Assembly (NCBI RefSeq): GCF_000833025.1
Contig: NZ_CP010817.1
Location: 2,108,001 to 2,172,000, forward strand
From: Myroides profundi
Lineage (GTDB): Bacteria; Bacteroidota; Bacteroidia; Flavobacteriales; Flavobacteriaceae
Direction of reading: 5' to 3'
DNA: 64,000 nucleotides
This document shows positions 1 through 8,739 of the stretch, piece after piece. A model generated the notes under the pieces. It was not told the DNA's origin, made no database searches, and saw nothing but the letters and a program-made list of their open reading frames with translations. The position numbers and the translations under genes were made by a program. Positions within the stretch are counted from its first letter, which is position 1, and every line of letters begins with the position of its first letter.

Positions 1-933
1 ATATTGAAAAGGAATAATAGTGATTGGATTATCATAGGTATCTTTTCCTTTCCCAATAACTTTAACTTCTTTAGTTTTTAAGTCTATCTCGATATCATCT
101 AAAGACATCGAAAAACTCTCATCAGAAGAAGAACTCAAATTGATTAGTTCCATGATAGCCATAGGAGCTGGCTGTTGTGTCCAGAATTCTTTATCGTTAA
201 CAGTAAGCTCTCTAAATAGGTAGTAACAGTATGACTCTATTCCCATAGCATTACTTACCATTTTAAGAATAGGTCTGTCAGCAGTAGCCTTCTCACTTAA
301 AGTAATAAAAGTCTTACCGTTTACAGGTATTTTTGCAGGAGAATTGATAGGAGTCAAATACTCATTTCCTTTAAAATCAATTAACCCTGTCACCTCTAGC
401 TCTCCTATCATAGTATATAGATCAAGGCCGTGCTTCTTATATCCTTCTATTAATTCTTTCTGTGCTGGTGTTAAATCAAGAAGCCCTGCTATCGGTGTTA
501 TTACTATTTCAAGTGATTTCTCTAGCTTGATCTGGCTATCGTTTTTAGCTATTTCCAGTTGTATATAAGCATTGTTTTTAAGTGCTCTTCTCGTTTTACT
601 ACTAATGGTCAGTACAGCCTTTTTTTGTCCAGGCTCTAGTACTATTTTAGGATTGTCTATTTCGGCAATTACCTGCCCATTCACGACATTACTAGTTAAC
701 TTGAATTCTAGTTCTACCTTCTCTTTCATAGAACTAACTAATAGTACATTTACATCAATCTTATCCGTAGAATTATCTTGTAAACTCAAAGTACTCACAG
801 GCATTAAAACGATCTTATTCTCTCCTGTAAATTGACTTTTAGAATTGTCGTCACTAGAACAAGATATAATAGACATTGAGGCAAGAAGTACACTTGCACT
901 TACAATCATTTTTTTAAAAAAGTTATTTTTCAT
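1..933 (-). CDS. SusCD-associated lipoprotein, C-terminus cut by window edge
   Basis: An open frame runs without a stop from an ATG at 933 to the first base of the window, giving 311 residues and no C-terminus. The N-terminus is a lipoprotein signal (hydrophobic stretch, then SIISC-SSDD), so the product should be anchored in the envelope. Residues about 30-125 look like an Ig-like beta domain and contain the string EPGQKKAVLTIS. The gene starts 15 bases after the SusD stop on the same strand, so it is probably the third gene of that operon and a surface partner of the SusC/SusD transporter. The layout resembles DUF4929/DUF4843-type accessory lipoproteins of Bacteroidota, but I cannot assign the family firmly. 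The substrate is unknown. Confidence 0.8.
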   Translation of the reverse strand, partial: MKNNFFKKMIVSASVLLASMSIISCSSDDNSKSQFTGENKIVLMPVSTLSLQDNSTDKIDVNVLLVSSMKEKVELEFKLTSNVVNGQVIAEIDNPKIVLEPGQKKAVLTISSKTRRALKNNAYIQLEIAKNDSQIKLEKSLEIVITPIAGLLDLTPAQKELIEGYKKHGLDLYTMIGELEVTGLIDFKGNEYLTPINSPAKIPVNGKTFITLSEKATADRPILKMVSNAMGIESYCYYLFRELTVNDKEFWTQQPAPMAIMELINLSSSSDESFSMSLDDIEIDLKTKEVKVIGKGKDTYDNPITIIPFQY

Positions 934-948
934 TTGTTTTAGAATTAA

Positions 949-2334
949 TTATTTAATAGTTTCCCATCTTTCATTCTGAACAGCATTGGGATTATATCTT
1001 AGTTCGCTATCTGGTATAGGCCAAGTCCATCTATAATCTGTATTTGCTACAGTAGATAGTCGATTATTAGAGTCAGGGAGGTATCTTATACTCTCTACAT
1101 TCCATCTTTTTAAATCAAATAGATTGATCTTTTCTCCAATAAACTCTTTTTGCTTCTCGCTCTGCATAATCAGGTATAAAGAACTTCTAGACTGTCCTTG
1201 TTCTATAAGAGGGCAATTAACAGCAGTCAAAAATGTGTTTAAATATTGAGTAGCTTCACTTAACTTACCTTGTTCTATTAAACTCTCTATTAAAATGAAA
1301 TAAGATTCCGTATTACGAGATAAGACGATATTCCTTTGACTAAAGTCTTTATACTCTGTTTTATACTTTCCTAAAAGGCTCCTATTCTCCATTTTACCTT
1401 CATTATTTAAGGCTAACATTTCATAAGCATATTGAGATTTATTAGCACGTATATCTCCTTTAGTAAAAGCCACTAAATGATTGATATATAAATAATCCCC
1501 TTTAGTAAAATCATAGCTTAAGTAATTATTTGGATTTTTTTGATTTGTGCGTATCCAGAATACATTCGTTTTATTTTGACTAAAATCAGTATTCCACATA
1601 CTTCCATAACTAGTTTCTGTATTAGGTAATTCTGGAAACTCTTCAGTCAATGCTCTTGCTGTTTTCTCTGCTAGCTCAAACTCTTTTGTAAACAGAAAAA
1701 CTTGTGCTTCTAGATTCTTTGCTGCAGCATTAGTCATCAAATAATTATACTGTTGCGTGTGTTTTTTCATCAGATCAATTCCTTGATCCAGTAAACTTTT
1801 AATTACAGTGATAGATTCCTGTTGTGTCAATCGCTTATTATTCTCTACTACTAGATTATCTTTTGCTATAATTCCCAATGCTGATGGATCATATCGCTTG
1901 CTATAGAGTTGTAATAAATCGAAATAGATGTAGGCTTTTAGTACCATAGCATTTCCTTTGATATAATCCCACTCTTCTGTTTTGTTAGCTATATACTGTT
2001 CGGTAGCTAATAATGCATTAATGTGTACTAAAGCCTTGTAATAAGATGTCCACACATGTCCTGAATTATTCCTTATCTCTTGCGCTTGCCAACTGTAAAG
2101 TAACTTCGTATCAGGCTTCATGTTAATTAAGTAAGAAGGCTGTAGATCGTTAGAAAGTATCGTAAACTCTTCACCAGACACGGGTAAACTTAAATAAGCC
2201 TGTGAAAGAACATTATAGGCTTTAGATATACTATTGATTACTCCATCCCCTGATATCTCTTCTTGATTTTTTTCCTCTAGACTACATGCTGTAAATGCAG
2301 TAATAGATAATATAAATACGAATAATCTTTTCAT
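949..2334 (-). CDS. SusD/RagB-family nutrient-binding lipoprotein
   Basis: A 461-residue lipoprotein (lipobox ITAFTAC, then SLEE). SusD-like proteins sit on the outer surface as a lid over the SusC barrel and bind the nutrient. Family features seen here are the early TPR-like helices (residues about 40-200, including AYIYFDLLQLYSKRYDP) and the typical ending with EFIGEKINLFDLKRW and WPIPDSELRYNPN. At 461 residues it is short for a glycan-type SusD (usually 500-600), more like members linked to peptide or other non-glycan uptake; this is inference. It starts 2 bases after the SusC stop, so the two are translationally coupled. Confidence 0.95.
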   Translation of the reverse strand: MKRLFVFILSITAFTACSLEEKNQEEISGDGVINSISKAYNVLSQAYLSLPVSGEEFTILSNDLQPSYLINMKPDTKLLYSWQAQEIRNNSGHVWTSYYKALVHINALLATEQYIANKTEEWDYIKGNAMVLKAYIYFDLLQLYSKRYDPSALGIIAKDNLVVENNKRLTQQESITVIKSLLDQGIDLMKKHTQQYNYLMTNAAAKNLEAQVFLFTKEFELAEKTARALTEEFPELPNTETSYGSMWNTDFSQNKTNVFWIRTNQKNPNNYLSYDFTKGDYLYINHLVAFTKGDIRANKSQYAYEMLALNNEGKMENRSLLGKYKTEYKDFSQRNIVLSRNTESYFILIESLIEQGKLSEATQYLNTFLTAVNCPLIEQGQSRSSLYLIMQSEKQKEFIGEKINLFDLKRWNVESIRYLPDSNNRLSTVANTDYRWTWPIPDSELRYNPNAVQNERWETIK

Positions 2335-2336
2335 AA

Positions 2337-5300
2337 TTAAAATGTTGCGTTTAATGAAAAAGTAACAATAGGTTGTATAAAGTCATTTAAAGATCCTCGG
2401 TCTTTTTCAAATCTATAGGTATAGATATTATCTGCTTGAACATTAAGTTGAAGTGATTTAAAATATCTATTGATAAAAGGATTCTTAGTGAAATTATAAC
2501 TTAACTGTACATAGTTTAGCTTGATATAATCTGTTTTATAGATCGTCTTAGAAGTAGCTTGGGCTAGATAATTATGTATATAGCTAGGACCAGCTTGTAT
2601 CGGATAAGTTTTATTCTCATCTCCAATTTCAAACCACATATTATCTAATTGTCCTTTTAAAGCATTCTTATCAGAACTTCCTTCATCCCTTACAAAAGAA
2701 TCTGAGTATTTAGCCTTCCCTCCTAACTGATAATTTATATTCACGGATAAAGACCAATTCTTATAGGAGATATAATTATTAAAGAATCCATTATATGGGG
2801 CTATTGTATATCCTAGTCTACTCACATGATTAGCACTAAGATCATTAGTTGTATCTATAACATTGCCATCTTGATCTATATACTCAGGTAGTCCTGTTAT
2901 AGAGTGAATCCCATTACTCACTAGACCATATAAAACGCCTAAAGGTTTGCCAACTTCATATTCTGGAATTATAGCTTCTTCACTAGTATAAATACGATCT
3001 GTACCATATAGTTTACGCACCTTATTAGCATTATAAGATATCGATGCTGAGGTATTCCATCTAAATTCATCAATAGTAAGTATATCCCCTGACAGTATAA
3101 ACTCTACTCCTTTATTTTCAAGTTCTCCTATATTCTTAGTATAGGTAGAGAATCCGTTACTTGTAGCAATTGGCAAGGCTAGTATAGCCTCTTTAGTCAA
3201 ATTGTTGTATACGTTTACTAATAAATTAAATCGATTTACAAAACCGAAATCAACTGAAACATTGGTGGTATAAGTTTGTTGAGGCTGTAGGTTCTTATTA
3301 GGTAGTCCACCTAACTCTAGTACTCTATAATCTCCATTAAACGTATTAGAAAGCATATAAGTAGTCGTCACATCTCGTGGAGCGATACCTGCTAGACTTG
3401 CTGTATATCCTATAGATCCTTTAAGTTTTAGGCTTGTCAATATATCTTGTGCTTTAAAAAAATCATATTGACTAGGAGTCCACCCTGCCCCTATTGCCCA
3501 TGCATTATTCCATCTTTTATTACTTGGTAATAGAGAAGCTCCATCTCGTTTAAAACTAGCATAGGCATCATAAGTACCTTGATAGGTATAGCCAAGAGCT
3601 GCACCGAATCCTAATTGACTTGTTCTATGTTTATTCCCAAATACCTCTGGTTTATAGCTATTGGTCAAAGCTGTATTAATCCCTGATAAACTGCTTAAAT
3701 CATCATCAATACCATGTCCCGATCCTGATAAAGACTTTATATCTGTCAAATAATAATCTGCATTAATACCTACAAACAAATCGTGATCTCCAAATTGTTT
3801 CTGATAATTAGCACGGATATTGGCTGAGTAATCAAAGTTTTTAGAGTCAGTTTCTTTGATATATCCTTTCTCATTTTCGTTCTTAGTTTGTTGGCTATAG
3901 GCTGTACTATAGATTCGATCATAAGTTTCTTCTAGGCTATAATCTGCACCAATAACTCCAGACAATTGAAAGTCAGGTAATACATCCCAATACATCACAA
4001 GAGAAGAACTAAAACGCTTACTTGTCTTTTTTTGTTTAAATTGGTTAATCAAATCACTATAAGATCTACCTGAATAACTTGTTAATTTTTTCGTATCTTT
4101 AGTTTCATAAGGGTTTAAATTAAAAGCTAAAGATGTAGGGTCATTATCCATTCCATTCTCTGTATTAGATGTGGATACTCCAAAACTGTTGTTAAGTGAT
4201 AGTTGAAATGTAGGTGTGATAGTATAATCTAGATTAGCTCTAGCTGTCAAATGGTTGATATCATTACCTGGTATTCTCCCCCCTTGCTTACTATAATTAA
4301 GAGAGTAGAAATAAGTATTCTTAGCCGTTCCTCCACGTACACTAAGGTTGTGAGATTGAAAGTGGTTAGGTTTTATTAATTCTTTAAACCAGTCGGTATT
4401 ATACTGTCTCAAAGAGTCTAGTTTCATTTGACCTTCGATTAGCTTCTGTTCTAGAAGAGCAGGATTATTAAGATATAATCTTCTAATATTTCGTTCAGAA
4501 TAGTCATATCCTGGCCTTCCATTAGCCCCTATTCTCTCTTCAAAAGCTAACTTCTCATTCGTATCCATCATCTCTACTGGTCTTGCCCCTCTAAGGGTAA
4601 TCCCCTGCTTCATAGCGTAACTAAATACAGGCTTTCCATCAAACCCTCTTTTAGAAGTCAATTCTATTACACCATTAGCTGCTTTAATCCCATATAATGC
4701 TGTAGCTGGAGCATCTTTTAAAACCTTGATAGACGAGAAATCACTAGGATTTAAAGTCAAGAAGTTTTCTGTAGAAATAACAATACCATCCATCACAAAA
4801 AGAGGTTCATTAGCACTGCCTTTATAGCTAAAAGATGAATTACCTCTCAATCTGATTTCAGGCTTTTTCCCTAGTTCACCACTGTAATTCACTGTTAATC
4901 CAGGTACTTGCCCTTGTAATAACTTAGCCATATCAAGTTCAGAACGCTCTGATAACTTGTTCATATCAATTGTCACAACAGATCCAGTTAGATTTCGGAC
5001 ATCTATATCATTGATATTAGTAGACTTGCGAATGATTACTTCATCTAATTGCTTATAAGTTGGAAGGAGATAGATAATCTGATTTCCCTTTTTAAGACTT
5101 ACTTCTAAGCTTTCATATCCCTCTTGACTAATTAATACCGTTGAATCGTTTAATTCCTCGATTTTAAATTCTCCTTTCGAGTTTGTAAAATAAACTTCAC
5201 CTGATGTTATTACTGTGATAATCGCAGTATCGATTCCTTTTCTTGTCTCTAAGTTTAGGACCTTACCTGTATAAACAGGATTTTGTGCAAAAAGATGATT

Positions 5301-5357
5301 GGCACAAAATAAACTAATCACTAAGATTGTGATAGTTTGTTTTATTGAAAATGACAT
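2337..5357 (-). CDS. SusC/RagA-family TonB-dependent outer-membrane transporter
   Basis: A 1006-residue protein with a signal peptide ending near LFAQ, then a carboxypeptidase-regulatory-like beta domain (about 28-105), a TonB plug (about 115-235, with LLQGQVPGLTV, IRLRGNSS and the VLKDAPATALYG signature) and a 22-strand-type barrel to the end. It imports large nutrients together with the SusD partner, powered by TonB. The STN sensor domain found in the second SusC of this window (37110-40367) is absent. It is the first gene of a three-gene minus-strand operon. No degradative enzyme is visible before the window edge, so the substrate cannot be named. Confidence 0.96.
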   Translation of the reverse strand: MSFSIKQTITILVISLFCANHLFAQNPVYTGKVLNLETRKGIDTAIITVITSGEVYFTNSKGEFKIEELNDSTVLISQEGYESLEVSLKKGNQIIYLLPTYKQLDEVIIRKSTNINDIDVRNLTGSVVTIDMNKLSERSELDMAKLLQGQVPGLTVNYSGELGKKPEIRLRGNSSFSYKGSANEPLFVMDGIVISTENFLTLNPSDFSSIKVLKDAPATALYGIKAANGVIELTSKRGFDGKPVFSYAMKQGITLRGARPVEMMDTNEKLAFEERIGANGRPGYDYSERNIRRLYLNNPALLEQKLIEGQMKLDSLRQYNTDWFKELIKPNHFQSHNLSVRGGTAKNTYFYSLNYSKQGGRIPGNDINHLTARANLDYTITPTFQLSLNNSFGVSTSNTENGMDNDPTSLAFNLNPYETKDTKKLTSYSGRSYSDLINQFKQKKTSKRFSSSLVMYWDVLPDFQLSGVIGADYSLEETYDRIYSTAYSQQTKNENEKGYIKETDSKNFDYSANIRANYQKQFGDHDLFVGINADYYLTDIKSLSGSGHGIDDDLSSLSGINTALTNSYKPEVFGNKHRTSQLGFGAALGYTYQGTYDAYASFKRDGASLLPSNKRWNNAWAIGAGWTPSQYDFFKAQDILTSLKLKGSIGYTASLAGIAPRDVTTTYMLSNTFNGDYRVLELGGLPNKNLQPQQTYTTNVSVDFGFVNRFNLLVNVYNNLTKEAILALPIATSNGFSTYTKNIGELENKGVEFILSGDILTIDEFRWNTSASISYNANKVRKLYGTDRIYTSEEAIIPEYEVGKPLGVLYGLVSNGIHSITGLPEYIDQDGNVIDTTNDLSANHVSRLGYTIAPYNGFFNNYISYKNWSLSVNINYQLGGKAKYSDSFVRDEGSSDKNALKGQLDNMWFEIGDENKTYPIQAGPSYIHNYLAQATSKTIYKTDYIKLNYVQLSYNFTKNPFINRYFKSLQLNVQADNIYTYRFEKDRGSLNDFIQPIVTFSLNATF

Positions 5358-5749
5358 ACGTAACTATTAAGAACTATTCTAAATTGAATCGCAAATTTAG
5401 TTACTTTTCAAAATAAACAAAGGTTTATATTACTTTATTTAGACTAGATATAATTAACTATTCAGAATTTGCGAATTTGAAACAATAGAAAGCGTTACAA
5501 ATAATTAAGTTTATTTTAAGAGTATCTGACTGTTCTATAACAACTTAAAAAGACTGTTTGTCTCAATAATTATACTATAAAATTGAGATTTAAGAGTAGT
5601 CAAAAAAGATGACTCAATATGTCTATCAAGAGTAATTTATAGTCGTTTTCTTGCTTTTAGAGGTGATTTTTATTGTCTAATTAGCTAAAAAAAGAAGAGC
5701 AATACTCTTCTTTTCTTCTTAATTTTGCTTTCAAACTAAAAGAGAACAC
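5358..5749. other. Intergenic region between divergent genes
   Basis: AT-rich sequence between the SusC gene (minus) and a small plus-strand gene. It must hold the SusC promoter. I see no strong repeat, RNA or open frame apart from the promoter-like box listed separately. Confidence 0.5.
5720..5727 (+). promoter_or_regulatory. Bacteroidota-type -7 box
   Basis: TAATTTTG matches the -7 consensus TAnnTTTG of Bacteroidota sigma factor promoters and lies 22 bases before the ATG at 5750. No clear TTTG -33 element is present at the usual spacing, so support is moderate. Confidence 0.4.
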
Positions 5750-5920
5750 ATGAAAGTTAAAGACAAAGTAGTCGATATAGAAACGAATGAAGAGTACATT
5801 ATCAAAGATATTATAGAGAAAAATAAGTTTATACCTGAGGACTTATACAAGCTTATTTCTGTAACTACGAAGAAAGAAATTCAAGTTTTTAAAAGTACTT
5901 TTGAAACTAGTTTTAAGTAA
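5750..5920 (+). CDS. Small charged protein of unknown function (56 aa)
   Basis: ATG at 5750 and TAA at 5918 enclose 56 codons. The product is rich in Lys, Glu and Ile and begins MKVKDKVVDIETNEEYIIKD. Its start resembles short Bacteroidota proteins with an SH3-like beta fold (KVGDKVVD...), but no family can be named. Support comes from the -7 box upstream, the intrinsic terminator directly downstream and sensible amino-acid composition. It has no signal peptide, so it is probably cytoplasmic. Confidence 0.6.
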   Translation: MKVKDKVVDIETNEEYIIKDIIEKNKFIPEDLYKLISVTTKKEIQVFKSTFETSFK

Positions 5921-5953
5921 CTTTTTTAAAGGTTATTATCACTTTTATAAACC

Positions 5954-5990
5954 AAAAAATCCTACAAACGCTATTGTCTGTAGGATTTTT
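5954..5990. terminator. Bidirectional intrinsic terminator
   Basis: A 12-bp stem (AAAAATCCTACA with TGTAGGATTTTT) with a 13-base loop and T-runs on both strands. It ends the small plus-strand gene and the minus-strand gene that stops at 6043. Confidence 0.85.
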
Positions 5991-6042
5991 TATGGACTAT
6001 AAAAACAACCTCAAGTGACTTATTAGATATTAAATCTAATTG

Positions 6043-6447
6043 TTACTTATTTACTATTAGTAATTTTTCATTTGCTAATACTAATGCCTCTTCTGCAGTA
6101 GAAACTACAAAAAGTTCATGCCCCCAATACTTAAAGAAAATCTCTTTAAAGTCTATTGCTACTTGGCGTTTTTCTTCATTAGGTTCCACCTGTATCATGG
6201 CTAATACATTATTGCGTAGTTCCTCTCTATTCTTTTTCATCCACAGGTTCATCTTCTTCATGTGATCCTTGTTACTCTTAGTGTCCTTTACATCAGGTGC
6301 ACTCACCTCATTAATCATAACAAATTTTTTACCTGTTTTTAGTAATGCTTCATAGTCATTAAAATACTGATCTTGATCATGTCCTTCATTGACAGATTGA
6401 ATAATTACTTTTACTATAGGGAATTGCTTTGCATCTAATTGACTCAT
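6043..6447 (-). CDS. Conserved hypothetical protein, possible STAS/SpoIIAA-like fold
   Basis: The frame stays open back to 6591, but that would overlap the Rid-family gene and give an atypical basic N-terminus. The ATG at 6447 (MSQLDAKQFPIVKVII) is preferred and gives 134 residues. The pattern of a beta strand (FPIVKVIIQS), then helix, then KKFVMINEV, then a long charged helix and a final FVVSTAEEALVLAN resembles single-domain STAS or SpoIIAA-like proteins. This is shape only, with no diagnostic motif. It lies downstream of the Rid-like gene on the same strand. Confidence 0.6.
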   Translation of the reverse strand: MSQLDAKQFPIVKVIIQSVNEGHDQDQYFNDYEALLKTGKKFVMINEVSAPDVKDTKSNKDHMKKMNLWMKKNREELRNNVLAMIQVEPNEEKRQVAIDFKEIFFKYWGHELFVVSTAEEALVLANEKLLIVNK

Positions 6448-6553
6448 AAATTTTATTTTTTGTAAAGGACTCCTTTTATGGTCAAATGAAAAATGGACAT
6501 TCAAAAGAAAGAGATGGATTATTCGAAGTACTTTATCTTTTTTTTCTAATAGA

Positions 6554-6955
6554 TTACACTTTAGCCGCCCAAATCTCGATCTCCAAATCAATCTCAGGAA
6601 GTCCTAAAGCTGAGATATAAGCTACAGTCATAGAAGGATTTCCACTTTTAAAGAACTCCCTCCATACGCTATCAAAATAATCCCAATCAATCTCTTTAGT
6701 TGACCAAATATTAACTTTGATAATATCAACCTCTGTTAGGTTTTGGCTTTCTAATAAGGCAGCAATATTGCTAAACGTATTGTCTACTTGTTGATTAAAG
6801 TCGATTGGTATCACACCATTACTGTCAGTACCTATCTGTCCAGAGAAAGTATAAATAGTCGCATTCTTAGGCACAATAGTGATATGTGAATAATTCCCTA
6901 CTGGTCTTGATAACGTTGTTGGAGTAATTCTAACTACTTTTTGAATGTCTTGCAT
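6554..6955 (-). CDS. Rid (YjgF/YER057c/UK114) family protein lacking the key arginine
   Basis: A 133-residue protein with the chorismate-mutase-like Rid fold: YTFSGQIGTDSNG early, the middle helix QVDNTFSNIAALLES, and the final strand LEIEIWAAKV. Classical RidA enzymes deaminate reactive enamine/imine intermediates using an Arg in the motif P-A-R near residue 105. Here that position reads P-S-M (Met about 109), so canonical imine deamination is unlikely and the protein is better placed among the arginine-less Rid subfamilies of unknown role. The Glu of the last strand is kept. It lies upstream of the 134-residue protein and may form an operon with it. Confidence 0.85.
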   Translation of the reverse strand: MQDIQKVVRITPTTLSRPVGNYSHITIVPKNATIYTFSGQIGTDSNGVIPIDFNQQVDNTFSNIAALLESQNLTEVDIIKVNIWSTKEIDWDYFDSVWREFFKSGNPSMTVAYISALGLPEIDLEIEIWAAKV

Positions 6956-7050
6956 AGTTTTATTATTTAATATTCTAGTGCAAAACTAGACTAGGAGTTA
7001 CAAGTAAAATTGTATAAAACCGACAAGTCTATTTTTCTTTCTTACTCATC

Positions 7051-8496
7051 CTATATAAACTTAATGACTATTCTTAAACTAGCTACAAAAACCAATAATC
7101 CTACACAGATATAAGAGATGCGTTTAGGCATTCTACCAGCTAACCTTGCTGCTAAAGGAGCTGCAAATACCCCTCCTAAAGCTAAGCCTAAGAAGATATA
7201 CCAATAACCAAATCCCAACTTCGAAAAGAAAACCATAGAGGCAGCAAAAGTTACAAAGAACTCCGCTAAGGATACTGTCCCTACGACATATCTAGTAGGT
7301 CTTCCTTTAGTTAGAAGCGTAGAAGTAACTATAGGCCCCCAGCCTCCTCCTCCAAAAGCATCAAAGAAACCTCCTGAAAAACCTAGAAAACCAACATATT
7401 TCACTTTCTTTCTGATTACTGAGTTTCTTAGTGCTAAACTAATTAACCTAATAGCAATAATCATTAAGTATAATGCTACAAATGGATAAGCGATATACTC
7501 ATACTCACTACCAATATAGATCACAAACAACGACCCTAAAATAGCCCCTACTACTCCAGGAATACTCAGCCAGAGCAGTAGTTTCTTATTTACATTTTTA
7601 AACTTGTAGTGTGTGTATCCAGATACTGCACTAGAAAACATCTCTGCAGTATGAATGCTCCCTGATATAGTGGGAAGACTTAGCCCCATAGCCATCATAG
7701 CTGAGGCTGAAGTCATTCCATATCCCAATCCTAATGCCCCATCAACCATCTGTGCTAAAAATCCAATAATGAAAACATAGTAAAACTCTGAAGGCATACT
7801 CGCTAAGCCAGCTTGAATATCATGAAAGGTAATAACATTAGATAAAGCATATCCCAATACAAAAACTAACACAAGAGTAGTGAGTCTAAAGATTTTAGAA
7901 AAAAGTTGTTTTCTCTCATAATTACGATTGGTCATAACAGATGTTACTCGATTTAAACTATTGAGCTTTTCTCTTAGATTTCCTTTGTGACGTGCTCTAT
8001 ACTGATTTAAATGTTCTATACTATCGCTTACATTATCAGGTACTTCTTCTTCTAAATACTCTCTCATTCTACGAGCCAATACCGGTGATTGACCATTAGT
8101 AGATATGGCTATCTTTAGTTGTCCTTTGGTTACGATAGATCCAAGATAAAAATCACATAAGTCTGGTTGATCAGCCGCATTGACTAATAATCCCTTACTA
8201 TTCGCTAAAGCTTTTATTTCTTGATTTAAGACAGTATTATTTGTCGCTATTACTACTAAGTCCATTTGATACAAATCTTCTATTAGAAAGCTTCTATGCT
8301 TCAATATCAGATTATCATGAGTGTTTTGTAATTCAAAGAATTCAGGTTTAAAATCAATAGAAACAACCGTAATATGAGTTAGTTCATTTTGTTTTAGCAA
8401 TGTTTTTGTTTTCTCTAAACCAACATTACCTCCTCCTACAATTAAAAAATTGGAATGAGTCGTTTTTAGAAATATTGGGAATAATGTGTTTTTCAT
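7051..8496 (-). CDS. Fusion of precorrin-2 dehydrogenase (CysG N-domain) and TSUP/TauE-family permease
   Basis: A 481-residue two-part protein. Residues about 1-195 match the siroheme-synthase NAD domain: a Rossmann motif GGGNVG (21-26), then VNAADQPDLCDF, then the dimerisation part SPVLARRMREYLEEE. This part oxidises precorrin-2 to sirohydrochlorin for the siroheme cofactor of CysI. Residues about 203-481 form a TSUP (TauE/SafE, PF01925) permease with about eight membrane segments and GALGLGYGMTSAS and FFDAFGGGGWGP. TSUP proteins move sulfur anions, and in some bacteria one serves as sulfate permease of the cys cluster. As this operon has no other sulfate transporter, that role is a fair inference. 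It is the last operon gene, 243 bases after cysI, an unusually long gap here. No ferrochelatase domain is recognised. Confidence 0.9.
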   Translation of the reverse strand: MKNTLFPIFLKTTHSNFLIVGGGNVGLEKTKTLLKQNELTHITVVSIDFKPEFFELQNTHDNLILKHRSFLIEDLYQMDLVVIATNNTVLNQEIKALANSKGLLVNAADQPDLCDFYLGSIVTKGQLKIAISTNGQSPVLARRMREYLEEEVPDNVSDSIEHLNQYRARHKGNLREKLNSLNRVTSVMTNRNYERKQLFSKIFRLTTLVLVFVLGYALSNVITFHDIQAGLASMPSEFYYVFIIGFLAQMVDGALGLGYGMTSASAMMAMGLSLPTISGSIHTAEMFSSAVSGYTHYKFKNVNKKLLLWLSIPGVVGAILGSLFVIYIGSEYEYIAYPFVALYLMIIAIRLISLALRNSVIRKKVKYVGFLGFSGGFFDAFGGGGWGPIVTSTLLTKGRPTRYVVGTVSLAEFFVTFAASMVFFSKLGFGYWYIFLGLALGGVFAAPLAARLAGRMPKRISYICVGLLVFVASLRIVIKFI

Positions 8497-8571
8497 AATC
8501 TATTATATTACAACCCTTTAACTATAAAATCATATACTTAAAGAATAAAAAAAGAGATATAAGTCCCTCAG

Positions 8572-8592
8572 GACCAATCTGGCAGATTGATC
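8572..8592. repeat. 21-bp near-perfect palindrome before the CysG-TSUP gene
   Basis: The sequence gaccaatctg-g-cagattgatc is an inverted repeat with 10-base arms, one mismatch and a one-base centre. It lies 76 bases upstream of the CysG-TSUP start. It could be an operator or, in RNA, a 7-bp hairpin. A T-run on the minus strand follows about 20 bases later, too far for a normal terminator. Confidence 0.5.
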
Positions 8593-8610
8593 TACAATTT
8601 GTTTTACAAT

Positions 8611-8628
8611 GTTTAATAGTGATTAAAC
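8611..8628. repeat. Perfect 7-bp inverted repeat, RNA hairpin candidate
   Basis: GTTTAAT-AGTG-ATTAAAC can form a 7-bp stem with a 4-base loop in the transcript between the short Cys-Cys ORF (8660-8701) and the CysG-TSUP gene. It may be part of a regulatory leader; no function is shown. Confidence 0.4.
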
Positions 8629-8659
8629 TACTCTGAGATAAAGTAGCTCTTATAGTTCC

Positions 8660-8701
8660 TTAGAACAGGAAAGAAGTAATAAAAATGCAACAGACTTTCA
8701 T
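8660..8701 (-). CDS. Putative 13-codon Cys-Cys leader peptide
   Basis: ATG at 8701 and TAA at 8662 encode MKVCCIFITSFLF, with tandem TGT TGC codons at positions 4-5. It lies 38 bases after the cysI stop and 163 bases before the CysG-TSUP gene, followed by several hairpins. In a sulfur-assimilation operon a tiny ORF with adjacent Cys codons suggests a cysteine-sensing leader, like the stronger example at 18089-18151. No canonical terminator is seen after it, so it could be chance. Confidence 0.35.
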   Translation of the reverse strand: MKVCCIFITSFLF

Positions 8702-8739
8702 TGAATAATTGTTTTGTGGTGGTAGTTTTAGTTTATTTT

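Noticed and set aside
344..835. Two plus-strand open frames opposite the first lipoprotein gene
   Set aside because: They lie wholly on the opposite strand of a continuous lipoprotein frame and have no promoter, signal or family resemblance.
8541..8592. Palindrome plus T-run considered as an intrinsic terminator before the CysG-TSUP gene
   Set aside because: About 20 bases separate the hairpin from the T-run, and no stem directly adjoins the T-run.
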